5,019 nucleotides of DNA from an uncultured Bacteroidales bacterium (GTDB taxonomy: Bacteria > Bacteroidota > Bacteroidia > Bacteroidales > Paludibacteraceae): contig CAMHEP010000101.1 in NCBI GenBank assembly GCA_946184195.1, positions 1-5,019 on the forward strand, in the 5' to 3' direction. Position 1 is the stretch's first letter; each line of letters starts with the position of its first letter. The notes beneath the pieces were generated by a model. That model did no database searches, was not told the DNA's origin, and saw nothing but the letters and a program-made list of their open reading frames with translations. Positions 1-5,019 of this stretch are shown piece after piece. The position numbers and the translations under genes were made by a program.

Positions 1-15
1 TTTAGTACTTTGGCA

Positions 16-90
16 GGTTCCCCGTTCGTTAGTACTTATTACGTCCATTATATAGGGCGTAATAGGATACTAAGAAATGCAGCGGGAACC
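16..90. repeat. Long imperfect palindrome, copy A
   Basis: This is a nested inverted repeat. Its outer arms are GGTTCCC (16-22) and GGGAACC (84-90). Inside them, TTAGTA (29-34) pairs with TACTAA (68-73), and TATTACG (37-43) pairs with CGTAATA (58-64). The centre is AT-rich (around 47-54). It could extrude as a cruciform or fold as a long RNA hairpin. The design matches copy B just downstream, so it is a repeated element rather than a chance palindrome. A further TTAGTAC at 2-8 hints at another copy cut off by the window edge. Its function is unknown: it could be a REP-like intergenic repeat or a terminator for an upstream gene outside the window. There is no T-run after it to support the second idea. 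Confidence 0.8.
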
Positions 91-104
91 ATCAAATTTT
101 GACG

Positions 105-185
105 AGACCCTTGAGCCCGTTAGTACTGCTTACGTACCCTATATAGGGTAGTAAGCGTACGTACTAAGGGCGTCGGACAGGGTCT
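105..185. repeat. Long imperfect palindrome, copy B
   Basis: This is the second nested inverted repeat with the same plan as copy A. AGACCCT (105-111) pairs with AGGGTCT (179-185), GCCC (115-118) with GGGC (168-171), TTAGTAC (120-126) with GTACTAA (161-167), and GCTTAC (128-133) with GTAAGC (151-156). The core, TACCCTATATAGGGTA (135-150), is a perfect 16-bp palindrome. Copies A and B share the TTAGTACT, TTACGT and TATATAGGG segments but differ in both outer arms and in parts of the stem, and each differing arm still matches its own partner. The element resembles an intergenic palindromic repeat of unknown role. Confidence 0.82.
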
Positions 186-190
186 GTCAA

Positions 191-234
191 AGCCCGAGCA
201 AAGCCCGACCATGTCCCGATGACGTCCCGAGGAA
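191..234. repeat. Four 11-bp direct repeats containing CCCGA
   Basis: CCCGA occurs at 193, 204, 215 and 226, exactly 11 bp apart each time. The four units are AGCCCGAGCAA, AGCCCGACCAT, GTCCCGATGAC and GTCCCGAGGAA. The conserved part is [A/G][G/T]CCCGA and the last four bases vary. The 11-bp period places every CCCGA on nearly the same face of the helix, as in an array of protein-binding sites, but a decayed microsatellite-like repeat would look the same. The period is not a multiple of three, so a coding origin is unlikely. Confidence 0.7.
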
Positions 235-270
235 GAGAAAACCGCGAGAAGGGTGTTTTTAATATATCAG

Positions 271-290
271 CAACTTATCGCAACTTATCG
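271..290. repeat. 10-bp perfect tandem duplication
   Basis: CAACTTATCG is present twice back to back. A partial third copy may precede it (TATCAG, 265-270). The AT-rich stretch that follows to about 324 has repeated AACG/AAAG words (TAAACGAAAG, CAAAACG, TAACGAAAAG). It lies upstream of the candidate promoters. Nothing else is visible between about 235 and 340: no gene, no RNA fold that I recognise. Confidence 0.6.
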
Positions 291-344
291 TAAACGAAAG
301 TATCAAAACGTAACGAAAAGTAACAGTGCCTCACATAAATGTTG

Positions 345-352
345 TATCTTTG
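345..352 (+). promoter_or_regulatory. Candidate upstream promoter P1 (-7 box only)
   Basis: TATCTTTG fits the Bacteroidetes -7 consensus TAnnTTTG, and the following CA is common at such sites. The expected -33 region (around 321-326, TAACAG) does not match TTTG. The call therefore rests on the -7 box alone. If used, it would give a leader of roughly 100 nt for the gene at 457. Confidence 0.4.
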
Positions 353-371
353 CAGTCGGAATGAAAATAAA

Positions 372-403
372 TTTGCATATTCGGATTTTTTGTAGTAATT
401 TTG
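372..403 (+). promoter_or_regulatory. Promoter P2 for the ABC ATPase gene cluster
   Basis: The -33 element TTTG (372-375) is followed, after exactly 20 bp, by TAATTTTG (396-403), a full match to the Bacteroidetes TAnnTTTG -7 box. Transcription would begin near 410, leaving a leader of about 47 nt before the ATG at 457. A short inverted repeat, TGCAC (402-406) and GTGCA (414-418), straddles the presumed start site and could be an operator. Confidence 0.65.
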
Positions 404-456
404 CACGATAATAGTGCATCGGAACCATAGCGAAGACTAAATGAGTTGTAATAGTT

Positions 457-1107
457 ATGCCTGTACGAATAGAACATCTGAATAAGCATATCGGGCGACA
501 GCATGTGCTGCGCGACATCAGTCTCACCATCCGTGATGGCGAGGTGATCGGGTTGTTGGGACCGAACGGTGCGGGTAAGTCCACACTCATGAAGATTATG
601 GTCGGGCTATGGGAAGCCGATGGGGGCAGTAAGGTGGATGTTCCGCCTACTCACGGATACCTGCCAGAGCAGAACCCGCTTTATCCGGATATGTATGTCC
701 GCGAATACCTCCGTTTCATGGAGCGTTTGACAGGCGGTGCCGGTGACGAGGTGGAGTCGCTCATTGACAGAGTGGGACTGACTGCTGAGGCTCACAAGCG
801 AATAGGTGAACTGAGTAAAGGTTACCGCCAGCGAGTGGGACTCGCCCAGGCTCTCTTGGGCAATCCGGAACTGCTTATCCTGGACGAACCGACTACGGGA
901 CTCGACCCGAATCAACTGGCGGATATACGTGCCCTGATTCGTGATTTGGGTCGTGACCGCACAGTGATCCTGTCTACCCATATCTTGCAGGAGGTGAGTG
1001 CCGTATGCAGCCGCGTTGTCATCCTTGACCATGGACAAATCAAGGCGGATAAGGCAATACAAGATATTGACAGTTTGGAACAACTCTTTGGGGAAGTGAC
1101 CAAGTGA
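457..1107 (+). CDS. Compact GldA-like ABC transporter ATP-binding protein
   Basis: This is a cytoplasmic ATPase subunit of an ABC-2 type transporter, 216 residues long. The full motif set is present: Walker A GPNGAGKST (35-43), a Q-loop region GYLPEQNPLY (67-76) with Glu at the usual Gln position, signature LSKGY in place of LSGGQ (119-123), Walker B LLILDE (139-144), D-loop GLDP (148-151) and H-loop His175. The NPLYPDMYVREYL and SKGYRQRVGLAQAL stretches are typical of the GldA type of Bacteroidetes. From memory GldA is near 300 residues. This protein is shorter in two places: about 20 residues are missing between Walker A and the Q-loop, and the C-terminal extension is absent, so it ends at SLEQLFGEVTK. 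All catalytic motifs remain, so it is probably active and not a pseudogene. No permease gene lies beside it, and its substrate is unknown. It is preceded by promoters P1 and P2, and the ATG at 457 begins just ahead of the first beta strand. Its last codons and stop lie in a tandem repeat that continues to ruvB. Confidence 0.9.
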   Translation: MPVRIEHLNKHIGRQHVLRDISLTIRDGEVIGLLGPNGAGKSTLMKIMVGLWEADGGSKVDVPPTHGYLPEQNPLYPDMYVREYLRFMERLTGGAGDEVESLIDRVGLTAEAHKRIGELSKGYRQRVGLAQALLGNPELLILDEPTTGLDPNQLADIRALIRDLGRDRTVILSTHILQEVSAVCSRVVILDHGQIKADKAIQDIDSLEQLFGEVTK

Positions 1108-1168
1108 CCAAGTGACAAAGTACGAAGTGACAAGGTGCTAAGTACCAAGGACAAAGTGACCAAGTATG
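1094..1168. repeat. Degenerate 7-8 bp tandem repeat (AAGTGACC) joining two genes
   Basis: About ten consecutive units fill the gap between the ATPase gene and ruvB. AAGTGACC occurs at 1094, 1102 and, after degenerate copies, at 1154. Between these are AAGTGACA (1110, 1125), AAGTACG (1118), AAGGTGCT (1132), AAGTACC (1140) and AAGGACA (1147). The last unit, AAGTATG (1162-1168), contains the ruvB start codon. The second unit contains the TGA stop of the upstream gene. The unit carries TGA and its 8-bp length shifts the frame, so a run of perfect units closes every forward frame within 24 bp. Such repeats are prone to slippage in copy number. Confidence 0.85.
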
Positions 1169-2200
1169 AATGATTTTGATATACGCAACCAAATGAACGA
1201 GAAGGAGCAGGACAATGCCTTGCGTCCGCTGCGTTTTGCTGATTTTGCCGGTCAGACAAAGATCGTGTCCAACCTCAAGATATTCGTTGAGGCAGCCAAG
1301 ATGCGCGGTGAGAGTCTGGACCATGTGCTGCTCTTCGGTCCTCCGGGACTGGGTAAAACGACGCTCAGCAATATCATTGCTAACGAATTGGGGGTGGGCT
1401 TTAAGGTTACCTCGGGACCGGTGCTTGATAAGCCCGGTGACCTGGCGGGATTGCTCACCTCTCTGGAGGAGAACGATGTGCTCTTCATCGACGAGATACA
1501 CCGTCTGTCGCCCGTGGTGGAGGAATACCTCTATTCGGCGATGGAGGATTACCGTATTGACATCATGATAGACAAGGGTCCCTCCGCCCGCACGATACAG
1601 ATTGACCTCAATCGCTTTACCCTCATCGGTGCGACCACACGCAGCGGACTACTCACGTCACCTCTCCGCGCCCGTTTCGGTATCAACTGCCACCTGGAGT
1701 ACTACGATGCCGATGTGTTGGCGGGTATAGTGCGCCGTTCGGCCGGACTATTGGGAATAGATATAGAAAGCAAGGCTGCCGCAGAGATAGCCCGTCGTAG
1801 CCGCGGTACGCCACGTATAGCCAATGCGCTATTGCGTCGTGTGCGGGACTTCGCTCAGGTGAAGGGAGACGGAACGATTGACCTTTCTATAGCACAATAT
1901 GCTCTCGAGGCTCTCAATATCGACACCTTCGGTTTGGACGAGATAGATAATAAACTGCTGTGCACCATCATCGATAAGTTCCGTGGCGGTCCGGTCGGAC
2001 TCAACACCATTGCCACCGCCATGGGAGAAGATGCAGGCACTATAGAGGATGTCTACGAGCCGTATCTCATTAAGGAAGGTTTCATCAAACGTACACCACG
2101 GGGACGTGAGGTTACCGAGTTGGCGTACAAGCATTTGCATAAGACCATCCCACCCGGTAAGGCGGGACTTTATCCGGATAGTCAACAATCTATATTTTAA
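1166..2200 (+). CDS. ruvB: Holliday junction branch migration DNA helicase RuvB
   Basis: RuvB is the AAA+ motor of the RuvABC complex. It forms hexameric rings on DNA either side of a RuvA-bound Holliday junction and drives branch migration during recombinational repair. The 344-residue protein is full length and strongly conserved. It has Walker A GPPGLGKT (58-65), Walker B VLFIDE (105-110) followed by IHRLSP, sensor 1 GATTRSGLL (155-163), the arginine finger Arg170 in PLRARFG, sensor 2 GTPRIAN (214-220) with Arg217, and the C-terminal winged-helix segment ending in KRTPRGRE (308-315). The tail after YKHL is about 20 residues (HKTIPPGKAG onward), somewhat longer than I expect for the family. 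The ATG at 1166 gives the short acidic/polar leader before NALRPLRF usual in Bacteroidales. It sits inside the last unit of the upstream tandem repeat with no Shine-Dalgarno sequence. No ruvA or ruvC is adjacent, which is common in this phylum. Confidence 0.97.
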   Translation: MNDFDIRNQMNEKEQDNALRPLRFADFAGQTKIVSNLKIFVEAAKMRGESLDHVLLFGPPGLGKTTLSNIIANELGVGFKVTSGPVLDKPGDLAGLLTSLEENDVLFIDEIHRLSPVVEEYLYSAMEDYRIDIMIDKGPSARTIQIDLNRFTLIGATTRSGLLTSPLRARFGINCHLEYYDADVLAGIVRRSAGLLGIDIESKAAAEIARRSRGTPRIANALLRRVRDFAQVKGDGTIDLSIAQYALEALNIDTFGLDEIDNKLLCTIIDKFRGGPVGLNTIATAMGEDAGTIEDVYEPYLIKEGFIKRTPRGREVTELAYKHLHKTIPPGKAGLYPDSQQSIF

Positions 2201-2229
2201 TCATTAATGTTTCTTTATTACACTAATTT

Positions 2230-3588
2230 ATGGTACATGATTTATACATTTTAATGATTACGGCAGGCGTGGTGAGTCTGCTCTTTAAACTGCTTAAGCA
2301 GCCTGTTGTGTTAGGTTACATCGTAGCCGGAGTATTGGTGGGCCCCCACCTTTTCGGCGAGAACCTTGTCAGCATGGAGAATGTGGAGACATGGGGCAAT
2401 ATAGGTGTGCTGTTCGTGCTCTTCTGCATCGGTTTGGAGTTCCGTCTTAAGAATATGTTTGAGAGTGGTAAGGTTGCTATTGTGGGTGTCTCGACCATTG
2501 TGCTGGGTATGTTAGCTTTAGGCTTCGGTGTCGGTCAGTTTGCCGAACTCAACACGATGAACTCGCTCTTCCTCGCAGCTATGCTCTGTATGTCCAGTAC
2601 GACTATCGTGATGAAGGCTATTGACGAGGCAGGACTGAGCAAGGCGCGTTTTGTTAAGGGAGCCACCAGTATCCTTATCTTTGAGGATATCATCGCTGTC
2701 GTACTGATGGTTCTGCTTTCAAGCATCGCTGTGAAGAATAGTTTTGAGGGAGGGGAACTACTGGAGAAAGTGGGTATACTCGCCTTGACCTTAGCGGTAT
2801 GGTTTATCTGTGGTATTCTCATTATCCCTACCTTGCTCCGTTTCGTACGTCCTTATCTTAACGACGAGATACTGATCATCCTTGCCTTGGGTCTCTGTCT
2901 GGGCATGGTCCTCACCGCAGAAGAAGCGGGTTTCAGTAGCGCTCTCGGTGCTTTCGTGATGGGTATGATCCTGGCGGAGACGCTTGAGTCACATCGTATT
3001 GAGCATCTGATGGCTCCGCTGAAGAATGTGTTTGCGGCTATCTTCTTCGTCTCTGTCGGTATGATGATTAACCCCACCTCGCTGGTGACCTATTGGCCCT
3101 CCATACTCTTCGTCTCGGCGGTGATTATTGTAGGTATGATTACCTTTGGTACGTTGGGATGCTGGTGGGGCGGCGAGACCCTTAAGGACGCGATGCTCAC
3201 CGGTTTCTCGTTTGTGCAGATAGGTGAGTTCTCCTTCATCATCGCTGCCTTGGGAAGTAAATTAGGTGTCACCGACCCCGTTATCTATCCTATCATTGTG
3301 GCATCGTCCGTACTCACTACCTTCCTCACACCGTATATCATGAAGGCTGCCATACCGTGCTATAACTTCATCTATAACCACGCTTCGTCGGGCCTGCGTG
3401 AGAAAATCGACCTGCGTGAGCAACAAGTCGAGCAGGCGGAGAAAGCGTCCGAGAAGACGACGGTTACTACCGGTTCCAACCGTGCCGAAAAGGTGCGACA
3501 TGCCGTACGGGGTACCTACGTGACCAAACGCCTGGTAGACCTCTTCATCAAGAATATGAGTGAGAACGACCAACCGGCTAATGAATAG
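2230..3588 (+). CDS. CPA2-family cation:proton antiporter (KefB/RosB-like, membrane domain only)
   Basis: This is an inner-membrane antiporter of the monovalent cation:proton antiporter-2 family, expected to exchange Na+ or K+ for H+. The 452 residues contain about 11-13 hydrophobic segments between residues 5 and 375. Family landmarks are KQPVVLGYIVAGVLVGP (23-39), SSTTIVMKAID (122-132), the ion-site segment FEDIIAVV with Glu152-Asp153, FFVSVGMMINP (272-282) and FVQIGEFSFIIA (328-339). The Glu-Asp pair resembles YbaL/RosB-type members rather than the Gln-Asp of KefC, so the ion cannot be assigned with confidence. A hydrophilic, highly charged tail (about 385-452) replaces the RCK/TrkA nucleotide-binding domains found in KefB/KefC. 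An in-frame TAA at 2224 fixes ATG 2230 as the first possible ATG start. The gene lies 29 bp after ruvB and 22 bp before the HAD gene, so co-transcription is likely. Confidence 0.92.
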   Translation: MVHDLYILMITAGVVSLLFKLLKQPVVLGYIVAGVLVGPHLFGENLVSMENVETWGNIGVLFVLFCIGLEFRLKNMFESGKVAIVGVSTIVLGMLALGFGVGQFAELNTMNSLFLAAMLCMSSTTIVMKAIDEAGLSKARFVKGATSILIFEDIIAVVLMVLLSSIAVKNSFEGGELLEKVGILALTLAVWFICGILIIPTLLRFVRPYLNDEILIILALGLCLGMVLTAEEAGFSSALGAFVMGMILAETLESHRIEHLMAPLKNVFAAIFFVSVGMMINPTSLVTYWPSILFVSAVIIVGMITFGTLGCWWGGETLKDAMLTGFSFVQIGEFSFIIAALGSKLGVTDPVIYPIIVASSVLTTFLTPYIMKAAIPCYNFIYNHASSGLREKIDLREQQVEQAEKASEKTTVTTGSNRAEKVRHAVRGTYVTKRLVDLFIKNMSENDQPANE

Positions 3589-3610
3589 GCTTCTCCGTTT
3601 GCCCTATAAG

Positions 3611-4339
3611 ATGAAGACATACCGAGCTATACTCATTGACTGGGATGATACATTGGGCGATTGGACGAATGCCGCCTATATGAGTCAGCAAGAGCTTTAT
3701 GAGGAACATCATCTGGACGAATGGTTCCCTTCGTTCGAGGCGTGGTTTGCACCTTATCATGCGCACAACAATGAACTATGGGAGCGCTACGGACGTGGTG
3801 AGATAACCAAGGCATTCCTTAAGCGGGATCGTTTTCTCTATCCAATGTTGCATCAACTTGGGCTGAGCGTAGCCCCTGAACCCCTATGCCGGCTTGCTGA
3901 CACGATGACAGAGGAGTTTCTTACGAAGACGAACTCCCATTTTCGTCTGCTACCCGATGCTGCCGAAGTGGTGAAGACTCTTGCGCAACACTACCCCCTA
4001 ACCATTGTCAGCAACGGTTTTCATGAGGTGCAGTACTATAAGTTGGAACATTCCGGTTTGCAATCGTGTTTTCAACATGTGCTTATCAGCGACGAGGTGG
4101 GTATCAATAAGCCCCAAGCCGGTATTTTCCTTGAGGCACTCAAGAGGAACGGAGTGAACGCTGACGAGGCGGTGATGATAGGTGATAGCTACAACTCTGA
4201 TATACAAGGAGCCCGAGCTGCCGGTATTGACCAGATATGGGTGCGGGCAAAGGGGATAGAAAGCGATGCGGACGAAAGAGCTACCTATGAGGTAGAGCAC
4301 CTGCGCGATGTGCTCAAACTGCTGGTTGACCCTACGTGA
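3611..4339 (+). CDS. yjjG: YjjG-type HAD-family (subfamily IA) nucleotidase
   Basis: This is a cytoplasmic haloacid-dehalogenase-fold phosphatase of the YjjG type. YjjG enzymes dephosphorylate nucleoside monophosphates, notably non-canonical pyrimidine nucleotides, acting as house-cleaning enzymes. The 242-residue form shows all four HAD motifs. Motif I is DWDDTL, with nucleophile Asp10 and acid/base Asp12. Motif II is Ser134 in TIVSNGF. Motif III is Lys167 in GINKP. Motif IV is GDSYNSD (191-197). A helical cap lies at about 20-110, and its ELWERYGRGEIT segment resembles the YjjG cap. Three starts are open: GTG 3560, ATG 3581 and ATG 3611. I chose 3611 because it gives MKTYRAILIDWDD, with the first strand directly at the N-terminus as usual for the family. 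The upstream starts would overlap the antiporter gene and add a basic, unconserved-looking leader. Substrate specificity is inferred from family resemblance only. Confidence 0.88.
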   Translation: MKTYRAILIDWDDTLGDWTNAAYMSQQELYEEHHLDEWFPSFEAWFAPYHAHNNELWERYGRGEITKAFLKRDRFLYPMLHQLGLSVAPEPLCRLADTMTEEFLTKTNSHFRLLPDAAEVVKTLAQHYPLTIVSNGFHEVQYYKLEHSGLQSCFQHVLISDEVGINKPQAGIFLEALKRNGVNADEAVMIGDSYNSDIQGARAAGIDQIWVRAKGIESDADERATYEVEHLRDVLKLLVDPT

Positions 4340-4394
4340 AAAAATAGGAAAATAAGCGTGCATAGATAAAAAATGCAAAAAAACGACGTGTATA

Positions 4395-4426
4395 TTTGTG
4401 TATCCGGTAAATTTTACTTATCTTTG
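4395..4426 (+). promoter_or_regulatory. Bacteroidetes-type promoter for the secreted protein gene
   Basis: TTTG (4395-4398), a 20-bp spacer and TATCTTTG (4419-4426) match the Bacteroidetes -33/-7 consensus with the same spacing as promoter P2. Transcription should start near 4432-4434, leaving an A/C-rich leader of about 40 nt with no Shine-Dalgarno sequence. The promoter lies 56 bp after the stop of the HAD gene and so starts a new unit. No clear intrinsic terminator separates the two. Confidence 0.75.
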
Positions 4427-4474
4427 TAGCCAAATAAACAGAATAAGCAATCAATCCATACCCCAACATATAAC

Positions 4475-5019
4475 ATGAACGTTATGAAAAAACTATTCAT
4501 GCTATTTCTTGCCGTAGCAGCTACGACAATGATGTTCGCCCAATCCGGCGAGTACGAAACAGGTTCTCACTTCCAGGCAAACATAGAGGTGAGTGGTCAG
4601 TGGACCCGTATGAACTGTGTGACAGTATCGGTGGATAACAAGAGTTTCACGGTGCTGGACAATGCCAAGACCGATTGGCTGGGTGCGTCACTTGACGCTA
4701 CATTTGGTGCCCGTATCCGCCGATGGGTATTTGTGGGTGGAGGTATTGGTCTGCATTCGCTGTATACAGGTCCGACGGACGAGCAGTTCAAAGCCGCTCA
4801 AGCAGGTGAATATGTGGGACTGAAACCACTTGCGGTGAAGGTGTATGCGCCTATCTATGCCGATGTGCGTTTCTTTATCCCGACCAGTAAGAATATCAAT
4901 CCTTTTGTGGAAGGTGCCGCCGGTTGCTACATAGGTTGGATAGACGGTATGTACTACACGGACAATCAGCAGACAACCCTTAAACAGTTGCCGGGCTCCA
5001 GTACCGACATGAAGGCCGG
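4475..5019 (+). CDS. Secreted, probable outer-membrane beta-barrel protein (3' end outside window)
   Basis: The reading frame is open from ATG 4475 to the right edge (181 complete codons, no stop), so only the N-terminal part is seen. Residues 1-22 form a signal peptide: Lys5-Lys6, a hydrophobic core LFMLFLAVAATTMMF, and a likely cut after Ala22 before Gln23 (the FAQ ending is very common in Bacteroidetes). The mature part alternates short amphipathic stretches with turns: FQANIEVSGQWTRM (33-46), WVFVGGGIGLHSLY (84-97), KVYAPIYADVRFFI (122-135), and NINPFVEGAAGCYIGW (140-155). The 'PIYADVRFF...NPFVEG' arrangement resembles porin-like outer-membrane barrels of Bacteroidetes. No specific family or ligand can be named. 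ATG 4484 (MKKLF...) is an equally plausible start and leaves the signal peptide intact. The gene has its own promoter at 4395-4426. Confidence 0.8.
   Translation, partial: MNVMKKLFMLFLAVAATTMMFAQSGEYETGSHFQANIEVSGQWTRMNCVTVSVDNKSFTVLDNAKTDWLGASLDATFGARIRRWVFVGGGIGLHSLYTGPTDEQFKAAQAGEYVGLKPLAVKVYAPIYADVRFFIPTSKNINPFVEGAAGCYIGWIDGMYYTDNQQTTLKQLPGSSTDMKA

Noticed and set aside
191..290. CRISPR-like array
   Set aside because: The repeat units are only 10-11 bp and directly adjacent, with no unique spacers of 25-40 bp and no cas genes.
1..456. Insertion sequence or prophage end suggested by the palindromes
   Set aside because: No transposase or integrase coding sequence, no target-site duplication and no tRNA are visible, and the inverted repeats are nested hairpins rather than termini of an enclosed element.
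303..590. Minus-strand open frame beginning MSVDLPAPFGPN
   Set aside because: It is the reverse complement of the Walker A coding region and crosses the promoter area. This is a well-known spurious antisense frame over ABC ATPases and shows no independent family features.
912..1501. Overlapping minus-strand frames across the ATPase end and ruvB start
   Set aside because: They are open largely because the reverse complement of the AAGTGACC repeat contains no stop codons, and the rest is antisense of conserved genes. No recognisable domain.
1215..1568. Plus-strand frame of 117 residues inside ruvB
   Set aside because: It is an out-of-frame shadow of the strongly conserved RuvB AAA+ domain, rich in Cys, Arg and Trp as shadow frames often are.
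457..4339. A novel defence or other dedicated multi-gene system
   Set aside because: All four genes belong to common housekeeping families with no shared pathway. Their close spacing is adequately explained as an ordinary operon.
4340..4385. Possible terminator after the HAD gene (TGCAT ... ATGCA followed by an A-run)
   Set aside because: The stem is only 5 bp with a long A-rich loop, and the following run is A rather than T on the transcribed strand. It does not fit an intrinsic terminator in either direction.

Overview
The window looks like ordinary chromosomal DNA from a member of the Bacteroidetes, most likely Bacteroidales (Prevotella/Bacteroides-like). Three things point there. The promoters have the Bacteroidetes form (TTTG, 20 bp, TAnnTTTG). 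No gene start has a convincing Shine-Dalgarno sequence. The proteins match Bacteroidales sequence types: a GldA-type ABC ATPase, a RuvB beginning with the short MNDFDIR-like leader, and a secreted protein whose signal peptide ends in FAQ. This assignment comes from reading the sequence, not from a database search.

Positions 1-456 hold no credible gene but are dense in repeats. Two consecutive long imperfect palindromes (16-90 and 105-185) share one design. They are followed by four CCCGA motifs spaced exactly 11 bp apart (191-234), a 10-bp tandem duplication (271-290), and two candidate promoters (about 345-352 and 372-403) for the gene at 457.

Four genes follow on the + strand with short gaps, and probably form one transcription unit. 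They are a compact GldA-like ABC ATPase (457-1107), the Holliday-junction helicase subunit RuvB (1166-2200), a CPA2-type cation:proton antiporter without a regulatory nucleotide-binding domain (2230-3588), and a YjjG-type HAD-family nucleotidase (about 3611-4339). Their functions (transport, recombination, ion homeostasis, nucleotide housekeeping) do not add up to one pathway. I see a housekeeping cluster, not a dedicated system. The gap between the ATPase and ruvB is built almost entirely from a degenerate 7-8 bp tandem repeat (AAGTGACC-like) that supplies the ATPase stop codon and the ruvB start codon.

A clean promoter at 4395-4426 starts a separate unit: a secreted, probably outer-membrane beta-barrel protein that begins at 4475 and runs off the right edge. 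I found no RNA genes, CRISPR array, insertion sequence, transposase or phage genes, and no convincing intrinsic terminator. The points most worth a second look are the repeat structures at 16-234 and 1094-1168, and the shortened, apparently partnerless ABC ATPase.
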